The notes beneath the pieces are model-generated. The model did no database searches. It saw only the letters and a program-made list of their open reading frames with translations, and was not told the DNA's origin. Below are positions 5,407-12,698 of a stretch of 14,385 bases of DNA, in pieces. The stretch lies in assembly GCA_009786275.1 (NCBI GenBank), contig WQTL01000496.1, forward strand, positions 1 to 14,385, in the 5' to 3' direction. Position numbers and translations under genes: made by a program. This DNA is from Bacillota bacterium. Its GTDB lineage: Bacteria > Bacillota > Clostridia > Oscillospirales > Acutalibacteraceae. Every line of letters starts with the position of its first letter. Position 1 is the first letter of the stretch.

Positions 5407-6474
5407 ATGTTGGAAAAATTGCAGGAGGTGGAGCGGCGCTGGGAGCAGCTGCAGGCGCAGCTGTGCGCGCCGGAGATCCTGGCGGACCTTGCGCGCTACC
5501 GCGACGCGATGCGCGAAAGCAAGCGCCTGGAACCCGTAATTGAGACATTTCAGCGCCATAAGGCGGCCCTGCGGCAGGAGACCGAGGCCAAAGAGCTGCT
5601 CCGCGACAGCGACCCAGAGCTGCGCGCCCTGGCGCAGGAGGAGCTGGAGCAGGCCAAACGCCAGGCAGAGGAATCCTGGGAGGCGCTGAAGGTCCTGCTG
5701 CTCCCGCGCGACCCCAACGATGACCGCAGCGTCATCGTGGAGATACGCGGCGGCGCGGGCGGGGAGGAGGCCTCGCTGTTCGCGGGGGTGCTGCTGCGCA
5801 TGTACGCCATGTACGCCGAGACCAAGGGCTGGCGGGCCGAGACGATTTACGCCAACGAAACGGAGCTGGGCGGCTACAAGGAGGTCAGCTTCACCATCGA
5901 GGGCGACGGGGCCTATTCCAGGCTGAAGTTCGAAAGCGGCGTGCACCGCGTGCAGCGCGTGCCCGAGACCGAGAGCCAGGGGCGCATCCACACCTCCACC
6001 GTCACCGTGGCCGTGCTGCCCGAGGCCGAGGAGGTGGACGTGGAGATCAACCCCGCCGATTTGCAGATCGACACCTTCCGGGCCAGCGGCGCAGGGGGCC
6101 AGCACATCAACAAGACCGATTCGGCCATCAGAATTACGCACCTGCCCACGGGCACGGTCGTCGAGTGCCAGGACGAGCGCAGCCAGCACAAGAACAAGGA
6201 CAAGGCCATGAAGGTGCTGCGCAGCCGCATCCTCCAGGCCGAGCAGGACAGGCAGTCCGCCGCCATCGCGGGCGAACGGCGCGCCCAGGTTGGCACCGGC
6301 GACCGCAGCGAGCGCATCCGCACCTACAACTACCCCCAGGGCCGCGTGAGCGACCACCGCATCGGCCTGACCCTGTACAAGATCGAGGCGATTTTGAACG
6401 GCGATCTGGACGAGATCGTCGACGCGCTGATTACGGCGGATACGGCGGAAAAACTGAAATCAAATGCGGAATAA
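5407..6474 (+). CDS. prfA: Peptide chain release factor 1
   Basis: RF1 ends translation at UAA and UAG by binding the ribosomal A site and triggering peptide release. The 355-residue product is family length. It shows the stop-codon reading tripeptide PET at 186-188 (the PxT type that separates RF1 from RF2, which has SPF), RIHTSTVTVAVLPE, and the catalytic GGQ at 230-232 in GAGGQHINKTDSAIR. ATG 5407 has GGAGG eight bases upstream, so an in-frame GTG at 5386 is rejected. It is first of a co-directional block ending at the M18 peptidase gene. The PrmC methyltransferase that modifies the GGQ glutamine is not encoded next to it here. Confidence 0.97.
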   Translation: MLEKLQEVERRWEQLQAQLCAPEILADLARYRDAMRESKRLEPVIETFQRHKAALRQETEAKELLRDSDPELRALAQEELEQAKRQAEESWEALKVLLLPRDPNDDRSVIVEIRGGAGGEEASLFAGVLLRMYAMYAETKGWRAETIYANETELGGYKEVSFTIEGDGAYSRLKFESGVHRVQRVPETESQGRIHTSTVTVAVLPEAEEVDVEINPADLQIDTFRASGAGGQHINKTDSAIRITHLPTGTVVECQDERSQHKNKDKAMKVLRSRILQAEQDRQSAAIAGERRAQVGTGDRSERIRTYNYPQGRVSDHRIGLTLYKIEAILNGDLDEIVDALITADTAEKLKSNAE

Positions 6475-6502
6475 GAATGCAGAAATGATTTTGATTTTGT
6501 GC

Positions 6503-6529
6503 GGGAGACGCACTGCCGTGCGTCTCTAC
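6503..6529. repeat. GTAG-foot palindromic repeat (REP-like), single copy
   Basis: The stem GAGACGCAC/GTGCGTCTC has a TGCC loop; read on the minus strand it begins GTAG at the foot. The same 27-base element recurs three times at 10890-11019. It lies in the 77-base prfA-tsaC gap. Confidence 0.88.
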
Positions 6530-6551
6530 TACTAAAGAATGCTGAACGATT

Positions 6552-7577
6552 ATGACCACACTTCGCCTCAACGCCTCCATCCCCGCCGACATCGCCCGTG
6601 CCGCCGCCCTGCTGCGCGCCGGCGAGCTCGTCGCCATGCCCACCGAGACCGTCTACGGCCTTGCTGCCAACGCCCTGGCCCCCGCCGCCGTGGCGAAGAT
6701 TTTCGCCGCCAAGGGCCGCCCGCAGGATAACCCCCTCATCGTGCACGTGGCGGAGGCCTCGCAGGCCCTGCCGCTCGTAAAGGCATTCCCCTTTACAGCG
6801 CAGCGCCTCGCCGACGCGTTTTGGCCCGGCCCCTTGACTTTCATACTTCAGCGTGAAGGGCATGTTCCCAAAATTGTCAGCGCGGGGTTAAGTACCTTGG
6901 CTTTACGCGTGCCCGCCCACCCGGCGGCGCGGGCCCTGCTTCGGGAGGCAAACGTGCCCCTGGCGGCCCCCAGCGCGAACCGCAGTGGCTCGCCCAGCCC
7001 CACCCTGGCAAGTCATGTGCTTAACGATTTAAATGGCAAAATCGCCGCCGTCCTGGACGCGGGCCCTTGTGCGGTTGGGATTGAGTCCACCGTGCTCGAT
7101 TTGACAAGTGAAATACCTTTACTCCTGCGCCCGGGCGGCATTTCGGCGGAACAGCTCGAAAAAGTGCTGGGGCAGCCGGTCGCGATATCCCCCGCCATCG
7201 CCCATGCCATTGAGAATGACGCCCCCACGCCTTCCCCCGGCATGAAGTACAAGCACTACGCCCCCCGCGCGGAGCTGACCCTCGTGCAGGGCGGCTTACA
7301 GGCCTTCATAGCCTACGCGGAGCAAGAACAACCCGACGGTCTGCTCGTTTTCGACGCGGACGTTTCAACTGTCAACTGTCAATTGTCAACTGTCAACTGC
7401 TTGGGCTATGGCGATTCCCCGGAGGAGCAGGCCCGGCGGCTCTTCGCGAGGCTGCGCGAGATCGACGAGCTGGGCTGGCGCACAGCCCTGGTGCGCTGCC
7501 CGGCGAAGGAGGGCCTGGGCCTGGGGGTATACAATCGATTGTTGCGGGCTTCGGCCTTCCGGGAGGTGAGCGTATGA
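6552..7577 (+). CDS. tsaC: L-threonylcarbamoyladenylate synthase, Sua5 type
   Basis: Makes threonylcarbamoyl-AMP from threonine, bicarbonate and ATP for the t6A modification of ANN-decoding tRNAs. The YrdC domain spans about 10-200: MPTETVYGLAANA at 29-41, KGRPQDNPLIVH at 54-65, WPGPLTFIL at 91-99, PLAAPSANRSG at 136-146, GIESTVLD. The linker SPGMKYKHYAP at 228-238 and a C-terminal Sua5 domain follow; 341 residues is typical for the long form. ATG 6552 has only a weak upstream site, so translation may be modest. A run of TCAACTG heptamers encodes residues 272-283 in the Sua5 domain, an unusual in-frame insertion. Its last four bases overlap the next gene's start (ATGA). Confidence 0.95.
   Translation: MTTLRLNASIPADIARAAALLRAGELVAMPTETVYGLAANALAPAAVAKIFAAKGRPQDNPLIVHVAEASQALPLVKAFPFTAQRLADAFWPGPLTFILQREGHVPKIVSAGLSTLALRVPAHPAARALLREANVPLAAPSANRSGSPSPTLASHVLNDLNGKIAAVLDAGPCAVGIESTVLDLTSEIPLLLRPGGISAEQLEKVLGQPVAISPAIAHAIENDAPTPSPGMKYKHYAPRAELTLVQGGLQAFIAYAEQEQPDGLLVFDADVSTVNCQLSTVNCLGYGDSPEEQARRLFARLREIDELGWRTALVRCPAKEGLGLGVYNRLLRASAFREVSV
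7365..7399. repeat. In-frame heptamer array inside tsaC
   Basis: Five consecutive units TCAACTG, TCAACTG, TCAATTG, TCAACTG, TCAACTG. They translate as the repetitive STVNCQLSTVNC, out of keeping with the surrounding Sua5 domain. The period of 7 matches the other arrays in this window, although the unit differs. Confidence 0.88.
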
Positions 7578-8305
7578 CGGCGAAACCCCGCGGCCTTTCC
7601 GGCAGCGCGCTGAAGCTTATCGCCATTGTCGCGATGACCGTGGACCACGCCACCTGGGTGTTCCTGCCCGGCTACCGTACGGACGCGCTCACGCTTGCGC
7701 TGCATATTATCGGCAGGCTGGCCGCGCCCACCATGATGTTCTTCATCGCGGAGGGCTATTATCACACGCGGGACGTTAAAAAATACGCGGGGCGCATGCT
7801 GCTGTTCGCGCTGGTGTCGCACTTCGGCTACGGGCTGCTGTTCAACAAGAACTTGGTCCCGTTCCGGGTGATCGCGCCCAACCAGACCGGCATCCTGTGG
7901 GGGCTTTCCATGGGGCTGATCGCGCTGGCGGTCTACAAAAGCGAACGGCTCAGGGCGTGGCAGAAATGGCCGCTCATCGGCCTGTGCCTGCTTGCCGCCT
8001 ACCCCGCCAACTGGAGCACCCCCGCCGCCGCCGCCGTGCTGCTCATGGGGATTTTCCGGGGCAATTTCAAGAAGCAGATGCTCGGTATGACCCTTTGCGT
8101 GGCGGTCTACGCGGCGATATACGTGCTCACCATCCAGCCGCTTTACGGCCTGCTGCAGATGACCGTGGTGCTCGCCATCCCGCTGCTGTACAGCTACAAC
8201 GGGCGGCGCGGCGCGGGCGGCAAAGCGATGAAATGGCTCTTCTATGTCTACTACCCCGCCCACATGTTTATCCTCGCCTTTGTGAAGCATTTCATCCTGA
8301 AGTAG
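7574..8305 (+). CDS. TraX-family integral membrane protein
   Basis: A 243-residue polytopic membrane protein. It opens with SGSALKLIAIVAMTVDHA, the start typical of the TraX family (named for the F-pilin N-acetylase), and continues with about seven to eight hydrophobic segments, including IIGRLAAPTMMFFIAEGYYHT and a terminal FYVYYPAHMFILAFVKHF. TraX-like proteins are common on chromosomes of Clostridia without conjugation genes; there they may be acyltransferases, but the substrate is unknown. GGGAGG lies seven bases before ATG 7574. Its start overlaps the tsaC stop by ATGA, implying translational coupling. Nothing here suggests a conjugative element. Confidence 0.85.
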   Translation: MTAKPRGLSGSALKLIAIVAMTVDHATWVFLPGYRTDALTLALHIIGRLAAPTMMFFIAEGYYHTRDVKKYAGRMLLFALVSHFGYGLLFNKNLVPFRVIAPNQTGILWGLSMGLIALAVYKSERLRAWQKWPLIGLCLLAAYPANWSTPAAAAVLLMGIFRGNFKKQMLGMTLCVAVYAAIYVLTIQPLYGLLQMTVVLAIPLLYSYNGRRGAGGKAMKWLFYVYYPAHMFILAFVKHFILK

Positions 8306-8315
8306 GAGGCAGCCC

Positions 8316-8978
8316 ATGCCCATCCCCTTCCTCGGCCTGACAGGCCCGACCGGCGCGGGCAAAACCACCGCCGCGCGCATCCTGGAAGCCCTCGGCTGCG
8401 CGGTGATCGACTGCGACGCCCTTGCCCGGGAGGTTGTCCTTCCAGGCTCGCCCGTGCTGGCGCGATTGGCCGCGCGCTTCGGCGGGGACATCCTCTGTAA
8501 AGGCGAAATACTTGACAGAGCCTTGCTCGCCGAACGCGCCTTCGCAAGCGAGAAAGCCAGGCAGGACTTGAATTCCATCACTCACCCGGCCATCACGAAT
8601 TTAGCGCTGCAAAGGGCGAAAGCTTTACAGGGGAAACAGCATGTAAAGGCCATCGCCTTCGACGCGGCGGCGCTGCCGGAGAGCGAATTGGCCGCCCTGT
8701 GCGGGCATATCCTGATCATAACCGCGCCGGAGGACCTGCGCTTGCGGCGCATCCTCGCCCGGGACGGCATCACGGAGGCGGCGGCGCGCCGGCGCGTGGA
8801 GGCGCAGCGGCAGGCGGACTACCGCCCGCCACCGGGCGTGGGGCATACCATTATCGACACCACGGAAGGGGAGGCGGCGCTGCGGCATGCACTCGAAAAA
8901 GCGCTCTGCGCGTTGGTTGGCGGTCCCGGCGATGCTCCTGGCGGCGGCGCTCCTGCTGCTGTTCCGCCCCGCGCTTGA
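8316..8978 (+). CDS. coaE: Dephospho-CoA kinase
   Basis: Phosphorylates the ribose 3'-OH of dephospho-CoA with ATP, the last step of coenzyme A synthesis. The 220-residue product has the P-loop GPTGAGKT at 10-17, DCDALAREVV at 32-41 in the substrate-binding region, LNSITHPAI, and the lid-side RILARDGITEAAARRRVEAQ. GGAGG lies six bases before ATG 8316. The last 30 or so residues (Gly/Ala/Pro-rich) extend past the usual end of about 195-200 and are written by DNA that also encodes the N-terminus of the lytic transglycosylase (92-base overlap). This tail is probably dispensable. Confidence 0.95.
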   Translation: MPIPFLGLTGPTGAGKTTAARILEALGCAVIDCDALAREVVLPGSPVLARLAARFGGDILCKGEILDRALLAERAFASEKARQDLNSITHPAITNLALQRAKALQGKQHVKAIAFDAAALPESELAALCGHILIITAPEDLRLRRILARDGITEAAARRRVEAQRQADYRPPPGVGHTIIDTTEGEAALRHALEKALCALVGGPGDAPGGGAPAAVPPRA

Positions 8979-9462
8979 ACACCGCCTGTTCTACCGATGG
9001 GATTATTTTGAGCTTATCTCCCGCACGGCGGAGGCGCAGGGCGTGGAGACCGCCCTGCTGCTGGGGCTCATCCGCACCGAGAGCAGCTTCCGGCCGGAGG
9101 CGGTATCCTCCGTGGGCGCGCGGGGGCTGACGCAGATCATGCCGGAGACCTTCGAATGGCTGCTGGGCAAAACCGGCGAGGAGCTGCCCCTTGACGCCCT
9201 GTTCGAGCCGGAGGTTGCCGTGCGCTACGGCGCGCTGCTGCTGCGCACCCTGCTGGACGAATTCGGCGAAACCGGGACCGCCCTGGCGGCCTACCACGCG
9301 GGGCGCGGGCGGGTGAACCAGTGGCTGCGAGACCCGGCAATCTCGCCCGATGGCCGCACACTGGCGCAGATACCCGCGAACGATACAAGGCACTATGTGA
9401 GTAAAGTGATGAAGGCCTATGGAAAATATGATGAATATATCCGGAATACATTACATCAATGA
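8887..9462 (+). CDS. Membrane-anchored lytic transglycosylase (SLT domain)
   Basis: Cleaves the MurNAc-GlcNAc bond of peptidoglycan to form a 1,6-anhydro product, acting outside the membrane. In its 191 residues a basic N-terminus and one membrane segment (about 10-27) are followed by the SLT domain: catalytic Glu65 in LIRTESSFRP, GARGLTQIMPET at 78-89, AAYHAGRGRVNQWL and HYVSKVM. The family usually shows AYNAG where His stands here. ATG 8887 overlaps coaE by 92 bases; GGGGAGG lies 12 bases upstream, rather far. ATG 8932 is an alternative that would shorten the hydrophobic anchor, so 8887 is favoured. coaE followed by an SLT protein is a recurring pair in Clostridia. Confidence 0.92.
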   Translation: MHSKKRSARWLAVPAMLLAAALLLLFRPALEHRLFYRWDYFELISRTAEAQGVETALLLGLIRTESSFRPEAVSSVGARGLTQIMPETFEWLLGKTGEELPLDALFEPEVAVRYGALLLRTLLDEFGETGTALAAYHAGRGRVNQWLRDPAISPDGRTLAQIPANDTRHYVSKVMKAYGKYDEYIRNTLHQ

Positions 9463-9476
9463 TAAGGAGAAAAACC

Positions 9477-10886
9477 ATGCCAACTGAAGAAAAATCCGCC
9501 GCCGACCAACTGCGCGAGTCCCTTTCCCGCCGTCAAAAGCACGCCTGCGAGGTCCTCGGTGAGGACGAAATCGCCCGGGCCGACGCATTCTGCGAGGGCT
9601 ACAAGGGCTTCCTCAACGCCTGCAAGACAGAGCGCGAGTGCACGGACTGGTTTCTTGTCCGGGCGCGTGAACGCGGCTTCGCCCCCTATGAGGAGGGCAA
9701 AATTTACGCCCCCGGCAGCAAAATTTATCTTGACAACCGGGGGAAGTCGGCTATCTTCGCGGTGCTGGGCAAGCAGAGCCTGGAGAAGGGTCTGCGCATC
9801 GCCGCCGCGCACGTCGATTCCCCGCGGCTGGACCTGAAGCCGAACCCCCTCTACGAGGACAAGAACCTCGCCCTGGCGAAAACCCACTACTACGGCGGCA
9901 TCAAAAAGTACCAGTGGGCGGCGATTCCGCTCACGCTGCATGGCGTGGTGTGCAAAAAGGACGGCAGCACCGTGCGGGTCTCCATCGGCGAGGCGCCGGG
10001 CGAGCCGAAATTCTGCGTCACCGACCTGCTGCCCCATTTGGGCAAGGAGCAGGCCGACCGCAAGCTCAGCGAGGGCGTGAAGGGCGAGGAGCTCAACATC
10101 GTCGTCGGCTCGCGTCCGTTGATGCTCGATGGCAAGGCCGAGGGCTTCAAGCTGCATATTCTGCGCATCCTGAACGATACGTACGGCATTGTGGAGGAGG
10201 ACCTCGTCAGCGCGGAGCTGGAGGCCGTGCCCGCCTTCGAGGCCTGCGACATCGGCCTGGACCGCGGCCTCATCGGGGCTTACGGCCACGACGACCGCGT
10301 GTGCGCCTACCCCTGCATGGAGGCTCTCTTTTCCTGTGAATCCCCGGAGTTCACGTCCGTTGTCGTCCTGGCCGACAAGGAGGAGATCGGCTCCACGGGC
10401 AACACGGGGCTCGATACGAACTTCCTCTATGATTTCGTCACCGGGCTGGCCCTCGCCCAGGGCGTGAACCCCCGCAGGGCGCTGCGCAGCACGAAGTGCC
10501 TTTCCGCCGACGTCAACGCGGGGATGGACCCCACCTGGGCGGGCGTGCTGGACCCGAACAACGCCGGCTACATGGGGCAGGGCGTGGTGCTCACGAAGTA
10601 CACGGGCAGCCGGGGAAAATCCGGCAGCAGCGACGCCTCGGCGGAGTACCTGGCCTGGCTGCGCCGCGTGCTGGACGGCGCGGACGTGCTCTGGCAGGCG
10701 GGCGAGCTGGGCAAGGTGGACGAGGGCGGCGGCGGCACCGTGGCGCTGTACCTTGCCAAGCTGAACCTCGACGTGGCGGACCTGGGCGTGCCGATCCTCA
10801 GCATGCACGCGCCGTTCGAGCTTGCGGCCAAGACGGATATCGCGATGATGGAACAGGCGTGTAAGGCGTTTTTTGGGGCGGAATGA
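9477..10886 (+). CDS. M18-family metalloaminopeptidase
   Basis: A cytoplasmic zinc aminopeptidase removing N-terminal, often acidic or neutral, residues; M18 enzymes form tetrahedral dodecamers. The 469-residue product carries the metal-site segments AAHVDSPRLD, GHDDRVCAYP, DKEEIGSTGNTG, SADVNAGMDPTW, KYTGSRGKSGSSDA and the final LSMHAPFE in order. ATG 9477 is chosen because AAGGAG (9464-9469) lies seven bases upstream; an in-frame ATG at 9459 overlaps the previous gene's stop and lacks a site. It is last gene of the block. Three palindromic repeats and a strong terminator follow. Confidence 0.94.
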   Translation: MPTEEKSAADQLRESLSRRQKHACEVLGEDEIARADAFCEGYKGFLNACKTERECTDWFLVRARERGFAPYEEGKIYAPGSKIYLDNRGKSAIFAVLGKQSLEKGLRIAAAHVDSPRLDLKPNPLYEDKNLALAKTHYYGGIKKYQWAAIPLTLHGVVCKKDGSTVRVSIGEAPGEPKFCVTDLLPHLGKEQADRKLSEGVKGEELNIVVGSRPLMLDGKAEGFKLHILRILNDTYGIVEEDLVSAELEAVPAFEACDIGLDRGLIGAYGHDDRVCAYPCMEALFSCESPEFTSVVVLADKEEIGSTGNTGLDTNFLYDFVTGLALAQGVNPRRALRSTKCLSADVNAGMDPTWAGVLDPNNAGYMGQGVVLTKYTGSRGKSGSSDASAEYLAWLRRVLDGADVLWQAGELGKVDEGGGGTVALYLAKLNLDVADLGVPILSMHAPFELAAKTDIAMMEQACKAFFGAE

Positions 10887-10889
10887 GGT

Positions 10890-11019
10890 GTAGAGACGCA
10901 CGGCAGTGCGTCTCCCCAATCCCAAAATACTGCTCTGCTATGGGAGACGCACTGCCGTGCGTCTCTACAATCCCCAAATACTGCTTTGCTATGGGAGACG
11001 CACTGCCGTGCGTCTCTAC
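10890..11019. repeat. Cluster of three GTAG-foot palindromic repeats (REP-like)
   Basis: Copies at 10890-10916, 10942-10968 and 10993-11019 share the stem GAGACGCAC/GTGCGTCTC. The first has its GTAG foot on the plus strand and the next two on the minus strand. The second and third form a 51-base tandem unit, since the intervening bases (AAATACTGCTYTGCTAT) are nearly the same in both gaps. The near-identical gaps exclude a CRISPR array. The element at 6503-6529 is a fourth copy. Confidence 0.9.
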
Positions 11020-11028
11020 ATACAAAAA

Positions 11029-11058
11029 CCCCGCTTCAACACCGAAGCGGGGCTTTTT
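11029..11058 (+). terminator. Intrinsic terminator after the prfA-M18 block
   Basis: CCCCGCTTC (11029-11037) pairs with GAAGCGGGG (11044-11052) around a six-base loop, followed by CTTTTT. A-residues on the other side make it possibly bidirectional. Confidence 0.92.
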
Positions 11059-11100
11059 CTCTGCATCTATTATAGCACAAAAAAATTTGAAATACAAGAC

Positions 11101-11129
11101 TTGTAATGCGGAAAAATTGCCCCTATACT
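11101..11129 (+). promoter_or_regulatory. Promoter of the methyltransferase gene
   Basis: TTGTAA (11101-11106), 17 bases, TATACT (11124-11129), 38 bases before the start codon. It sits just past the terminator, so the downstream gene is its own unit. Confidence 0.75.
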
Positions 11130-11167
11130 TGTGTAGCGCAAAAAAATATCACGAAAGGGGTAACACC

Positions 11168-12073
11168 ATGCTCTTCACCATGGAATTGGAGGATGTCCTG
11201 TTCTTCCGCTCGCGCAAGGCATACGCTCAATTTAAGGAGGCTCTCGATGCGAAATATCACGGGGATGATGCCGCCTACACCGCCGCGCAGCAGGCATATT
11301 TGCAGGAGCAGATTGGCTCCAGGGAGGGCTTTTACGCCCGCATCGGGGACTACGAACTCAACGGCGGCGTGGATGTCATCGAATTCGTCCCCCTGCGCCG
11401 CGAGGACCTGCGCGATTTTATGGAATACAGCACGGCCGAAAACGGCAAGAGGCGCTGCGAAATGGCCGAAAATATCGCGAATGGCTGGGCCGTGCACCTG
11501 CGGGAGTATGGCCGGGCCGTCAACTATGCCGAGGGCCTCGCCATCCTGGAGCTGGGCAGCGGCGCGGGCATGGGCGCCTGGGCCGTCGCGAGCCAGCTGC
11601 GCCCCGGGAGTACGCTCATCAGCACGGATTTTGACCCCATGTGTATACGAAATGCCGACGGCATCGCAAAACATTTGGGGATACAGGAGAGAGTGGCCGG
11701 CCTGCTGGCGAACTTCTGGCGGCTGCCTTTCGCGGACGAATCCCTCGACGCCGTCTGCACGCACTATGCCCTGGACGAGGCCCGCGAGAATCCCTCCATC
11801 CTGGCGGAGGCGGCGCGGGTATTGCGGCCCGGCGGGCGGTTCATATTGACTGCGCGTGTAAACCCCTGGGACCGCCAGCGCAAATTCCTGGAGCCCTTCG
11901 GTATCGCGCGGGAGGAATGCGGCGCCCTGCTGCGGCGCGTGCGCCTGCAATGCGGCCCCGCGGGCCTGATCGAATGGGCGGCGCAGGCGGGGCTGGCGCT
12001 GCTGGACAGGACGGATTACACGCCGGGCGGCAGCCACGCGCGCACGGTGCTACAGTTCCAGAAAGCGCTTTAG
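11168..12073 (+). CDS. Class I SAM-dependent methyltransferase, substrate unknown
   Basis: A 301-residue Rossmann-fold methyltransferase. Residues 1-115 form an unrecognised N-terminal region rich in charged residues. Then come motif I ELGSGAGMG at 128-136, STDFDP with the acidic residue that would bind the SAM ribose, RLPFADESLDAVCTHYALDE (motif IV region) and ARVLRPGGRFIL. This layout is that of the Methyltransf_11/25 group, which acts on small molecules, lipids, proteins or RNA; the target is not evident. ATG 11168 is set by AAGGGG seven bases upstream; an open frame extends back through the repeats and terminator but is not credible. Its 3' end overlaps the HAD gene tail to tail by 24 bases. 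Confidence 0.88.
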   Translation: MLFTMELEDVLFFRSRKAYAQFKEALDAKYHGDDAAYTAAQQAYLQEQIGSREGFYARIGDYELNGGVDVIEFVPLRREDLRDFMEYSTAENGKRRCEMAENIANGWAVHLREYGRAVNYAEGLAILELGSGAGMGAWAVASQLRPGSTLISTDFDPMCIRNADGIAKHLGIQERVAGLLANFWRLPFADESLDAVCTHYALDEARENPSILAEAARVLRPGGRFILTARVNPWDRQRKFLEPFGIAREECGALLRRVRLQCGPAGLIEWAAQAGLALLDRTDYTPGGSHARTVLQFQKAL

Positions 12074-12649
12074 CGCGTCCAGGTCCTTGTTTTCGTAGCA
12101 ATACCCCGCTAAGCCGGCTTGCGCCGCCCCCTCGATGTTCGCCCGCATGTCGTCGATGAACAGGCAATCCTGCGCTTGCAGGTTGAACTGCCGCAGGAAC
12201 ACCCGGTAGATTTCCGGGTCCGGCTTGAGCAGCCTCACGTCGCAGGAGGAAAATACGCCGTCGAACAGCTGCAGGTAGGGTATGCGATATTTCTCACGGT
12301 GGAACGCGTGCGGCGCGTTGGTGAGCAAATACACCCGCTGCCCCCGCACTTTCAGCAGGGGGATGATCTCGTTGGCGGGAAGGGGCGGCATGGCCTCGAA
12401 GTAGTTCCAGACCAGGTCCGTCACGCAGGCGTGGAATTCCTCGGGCAGCAGCGCGCAGATTCTGCCCGCCGTGCCCGCCTCGTCGAAGTCCCCCCGGTCC
12501 ATGCGCCGCCACAGCCCCGAGGTGAAAACAGCATCGTAAATCTGGTTTTGCGCGCCTTTGGGAAGATGCCCGAAGTAGTACGCCATCAGCCGCGCCTCGC
12601 TGAAATCCAGCAGCACGCCGCCCATATCGAAGATGATGTTAGGGTACAT
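12050..12649 (-). CDS. HAD-superfamily (IA type) hydrolase
   Basis: A 199-residue haloacid-dehalogenase-like hydrolase, probably a small-molecule phosphatase. Motif I FDMGGVLLDF puts the nucleophile Asp at residue 8, but the usual second Asp is Gly (DxG), as in the YihX-like branch. Motif II is LLTNAP, motif III the Lys of LKPDPEIY, motif IV FIDDMRANIEGAAQAG. The helical cap lies between motifs I and II. ATG 12649 has AAGGAG five bases upstream. It follows the BrxD-like gene in the same direction across a heptamer array, which may be incidental. The substrate is unknown. Confidence 0.9.
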   Translation of the reverse strand: MYPNIIFDMGGVLLDFSEARLMAYYFGHLPKGAQNQIYDAVFTSGLWRRMDRGDFDEAGTAGRICALLPEEFHACVTDLVWNYFEAMPPLPANEIIPLLKVRGQRVYLLTNAPHAFHREKYRIPYLQLFDGVFSSCDVRLLKPDPEIYRVFLRQFNLQAQDCLFIDDMRANIEGAAQAGLAGYCYENKDLDALKRFLEL

Positions 12650-12662
12650 AGATGCTCCTTGG

Positions 12663-12698
12663 TCTAATATCTAATGATCTAATGTCTAAAATCTAATT
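12663..12698. repeat. Half-array of period-7 repeats between the BrxD-like and HAD genes
   Basis: Units TCTAATA, TCTAATGA, TCTAATG, TCTAAAA, TCTAATT: the right-arm type of the hairpins at 2021-2115 and 3230-3325, without a matching left arm. It fills the gap exactly from the stop of the BrxD-like gene to the HAD ribosome binding site. Confidence 0.82.

Noticed and set aside
7574..8305. Evidence of a conjugative element from the TraX-like gene
   Set aside because: TraX homologues are common chromosomal genes in Clostridia, and no relaxase, coupling protein or pilus gene is nearby.
10890..11019. CRISPR array
   Set aside because: Three palindromic repeats with about 25-base gaps look superficially right, but the gaps are near-copies of each other, orientation varies, and the same repeat occurs alone at 6503.
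10883..11167. N-terminal extension of the methyltransferase
   Set aside because: The upstream frame translates the palindromic repeats, terminator and promoter; ATG 11168 has a good ribosome binding site.
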